The notes below the pieces were generated by a model. It was not told the origin of the DNA. It saw nothing but the letters and a program-made list of their open reading frames with translations, and did not search any database. The translations under genes and the position numbers were made by a program. A stretch of DNA of 64,000 nucleotides from Sphingomonas sp. UNC305MFCol5.2. Its GTDB lineage: Bacteria > Pseudomonadota > Alphaproteobacteria > Sphingomonadales > Sphingomonadaceae. Where the stretch lies: the NCBI RefSeq assembly GCF_000712135.1, contig NZ_JOOE01000001.1:248001-312000 (forward strand), given 5' to 3'. Below are positions 62,760 to 64,000 of this stretch, one piece after another (position 1 is the first letter of the stretch; the number at the start of each line of letters is the position of its first letter).

Positions 62760-63998
62760 ATGAATGCACCCGGGAACATCGAGAGCGGCGGCGGCACCAA
62801 GCGCTTCCAGGCGAAGCGTGATGCGATCCTCGCCGCGGCCGCCGACGCGATCAACGAGCAGAGCGCGAAGGGCATGACCTTCGCCGACGTCGCGCGACGC
62901 GTCGGGCTCAACACGACTTCGGTCACCTATTACTTCAAGCGCAAGGAAGACCTCGCCGCAGCGGCCTTCGAGCAGACGCTCGAGCGGCTCGATGCGATGC
63001 TCGACGCCGCACTCGAGGCGCCGACGCCCGAAGCGCGGGTCGCGCGCTATCTCAACATCAACATGGAGCGGCTTGCCCGCATCCGCCGCGGCGAGGAGCG
63101 CGATTTCGCGATCCTCTCCGATCTGCGCGCGATGGAAGACCCGATGAAGGGCCAGCTCCTCACCGGCTGGCGCAACATCTTCCGCAAGACCCGCAGCCTC
63201 TGGGGCAATGGCGCGAGCCGGGCCGAGACCGACCTCCATGGCGCCCGCGCGCACGTGCTGCTCGAGAACACCTTCTGGCTCACTGCGTGGCTGCCGCGCT
63301 ACGAAGTCGACGAATATCCGCGCGTCGAGGCGCGGCTGATGGACGTGTTCCGATCGGGCATCGCCGCGCCCGGACAGGGCTGGGCGCCCGAACTGCTCGA
63401 CCTCGAGCATGACGAGCCCGAGCCGGGGCGCGAGGCCTTTCTGCTCGCCGCCACGCGGCTGATCAACGAACTCGGCTATCGCGGCGCCTCGGTGCAGCGC
63501 ATCGCCTCCGAGCTCAACGTCACCAAGGGCAGCTTCTACCACCATCTCGATGCCAAGGACGAGCTGGTCATCGCCTGCTACAAGCGCAGCTTCGACATCA
63601 TCGCCGACGCCCAGCGCCTCGCGGAGAGCCACGAAGGCAGCCATTGGGAACGGCTCGAGAGCACCGTCGCGACCTTGCTCGATTATCAATTCTCCGAGCG
63701 CGGTCCGTTGCTCCGCACCACCGCGCTGTCGGGCCTCCCACCGCGCGTGCGCACCACGATGATCGATCGTTCGAACCGCATCGCCCGCCGCTTCGCAGGC
63801 ATGCTGTCGGACGGCATCGCCGAAGGCTCGATCCGCGCGATCGACCCGCTCGTCGCGTCGCAGGCGCTGATGGCGCTCCAGAACGCCGCCTTCGACATGC
63901 GCAAATGGGCGAGCACGATGCCGCGGGAAAAGGCCGTGGCATTCTATGCCTCGACGCTTGCTTACGGCCTGTTCGACGATCGGGTGCTCAAGGACTGA
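62760..63998 (+). CDS. Double TetR/AcrR-family regulator (two HTH modules)
   Basis: This 412-residue protein is about twice the usual TetR length. A first TetR DNA-binding module lies at residues 15-70 (GMTFADVARRVGLNTTSVTYYF), followed by a helical effector domain. A second HTH lies at about 225-275 (GASVQRIASELNVTKGSFYHHL) with its own C-terminal helical domain. It is a fused dimer-like TetR of acyl-CoA or fatty-acid type. It is divergent from the ACAD11-like operon, so local control of that operon is likely; the ligand could be an acyl-CoA. The stop is 2 bases before the window end. Confidence 0.92.
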   Translation: MNAPGNIESGGGTKRFQAKRDAILAAAADAINEQSAKGMTFADVARRVGLNTTSVTYYFKRKEDLAAAAFEQTLERLDAMLDAALEAPTPEARVARYLNINMERLARIRRGEERDFAILSDLRAMEDPMKGQLLTGWRNIFRKTRSLWGNGASRAETDLHGARAHVLLENTFWLTAWLPRYEVDEYPRVEARLMDVFRSGIAAPGQGWAPELLDLEHDEPEPGREAFLLAATRLINELGYRGASVQRIASELNVTKGSFYHHLDAKDELVIACYKRSFDIIADAQRLAESHEGSHWERLESTVATLLDYQFSERGPLLRTTALSGLPPRVRTTMIDRSNRIARRFAGMLSDGIAEGSIRAIDPLVASQALMALQNAAFDMRKWASTMPREKAVAFYASTLAYGLFDDRVLKD

Positions 63999-64000
63999 CG

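Overview
This 64 kb window is chromosomal DNA from a GC-rich alphaproteobacterium, most likely a sphingomonad (Sphingomonas or a close relative). The signs are sphingomonad-type proteins (DUF817, DUF1467 and DUF2842 families, a split ACAD11-like pair), the order nuoA-N followed by birA-coaX-rnj, a 6S RNA site between zapA and the formyl-THF cyclo-ligase gene, and many short palindromic intergenic repeats. No rRNA operon, prophage, CRISPR array or complete insertion sequence was seen.

Layout: (1) 1-6.5 kb, plus strand: the end of a mannonate dehydratase gene, an unknown helical protein, a MoxR-type AAA+ ATPase with its VWA partner, and between them a GFA-fold protein, a DUF817 membrane protein, a secreted CHAP amidase preceded by a perfect CtrA-type box, and a GT39-like membrane protein. 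(2) 6.5-9.7 kb: two divergent genes, an HPt-like protein without its histidine and a large two-TM coiled-coil protein, bracketed by two inverted copies of one composite repeat of about 190 bp. (3) 9.9-28.7 kb, minus strand: one long, tightly overlapping operon nuoABCD-(69 aa membrane protein)-(NTF2-like)-nuoE-(57 aa membrane protein)-nuoFGHIJ-(inserted repeat)-nuoKLMN-birA-coaX-rnj-DUF1467. It encodes respiratory complex I plus biotin ligase, pantothenate kinase and RNase J. (4) 28.8-34.8 kb: inositol monophosphatase, EF-P, a second GFA protein, an M23 peptidase and L,D-transpeptidase pair, ThiE, an O-methyltransferase and two small genes. (5) 34.8-42.1 kb: tkt-gap-pgk and class I aldolase, separated by a slipin gene and a gene-free stretch with tRNA-like remnants. 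(6) 42.2-49.5 kb: a small coiled-coil gene, zapA, 6S RNA, formyl-THF cyclo-ligase, DUF2842, DoxX, two identical tRNA-Asp genes, an AI-2E-type permease, glycerol kinase, a GIY-YIG gene flanked by repeats and an acyl-CoA synthetase. (7) 49.6-64 kb: lipid and acyl-CoA catabolism. The plus strand has a serine hydrolase, FadJ-like enzyme, two acyl-CoA dehydrogenases, TesB and PhzF. The minus strand has an ACAD11-like dehydrogenase, Zn alcohol dehydrogenase, APH-fold kinase and two SDRs, divergent from a double-TetR regulator.

The most interesting unit is the last one. The APH-fold kinase and the acyl-CoA dehydrogenase correspond to the two halves of animal ACAD10/11 and to LvaA/LvaC of Pseudomonas levulinate catabolism. 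This suggests a kinase-dependent route that brings 4-hydroxyacyl-CoAs into beta-oxidation, probably controlled by the divergent regulator through a near-perfect 16 bp palindrome. Other notable points are a repeat insertion that duplicated the 5' end of nuoK while keeping translational coupling, a birA gene without a conventional start codon, extra small genes inside the complex I operon, and the tRNA-like remnants upstream of the slipin gene. All functions are read from sequence features and family knowledge; nothing was tested by database search.
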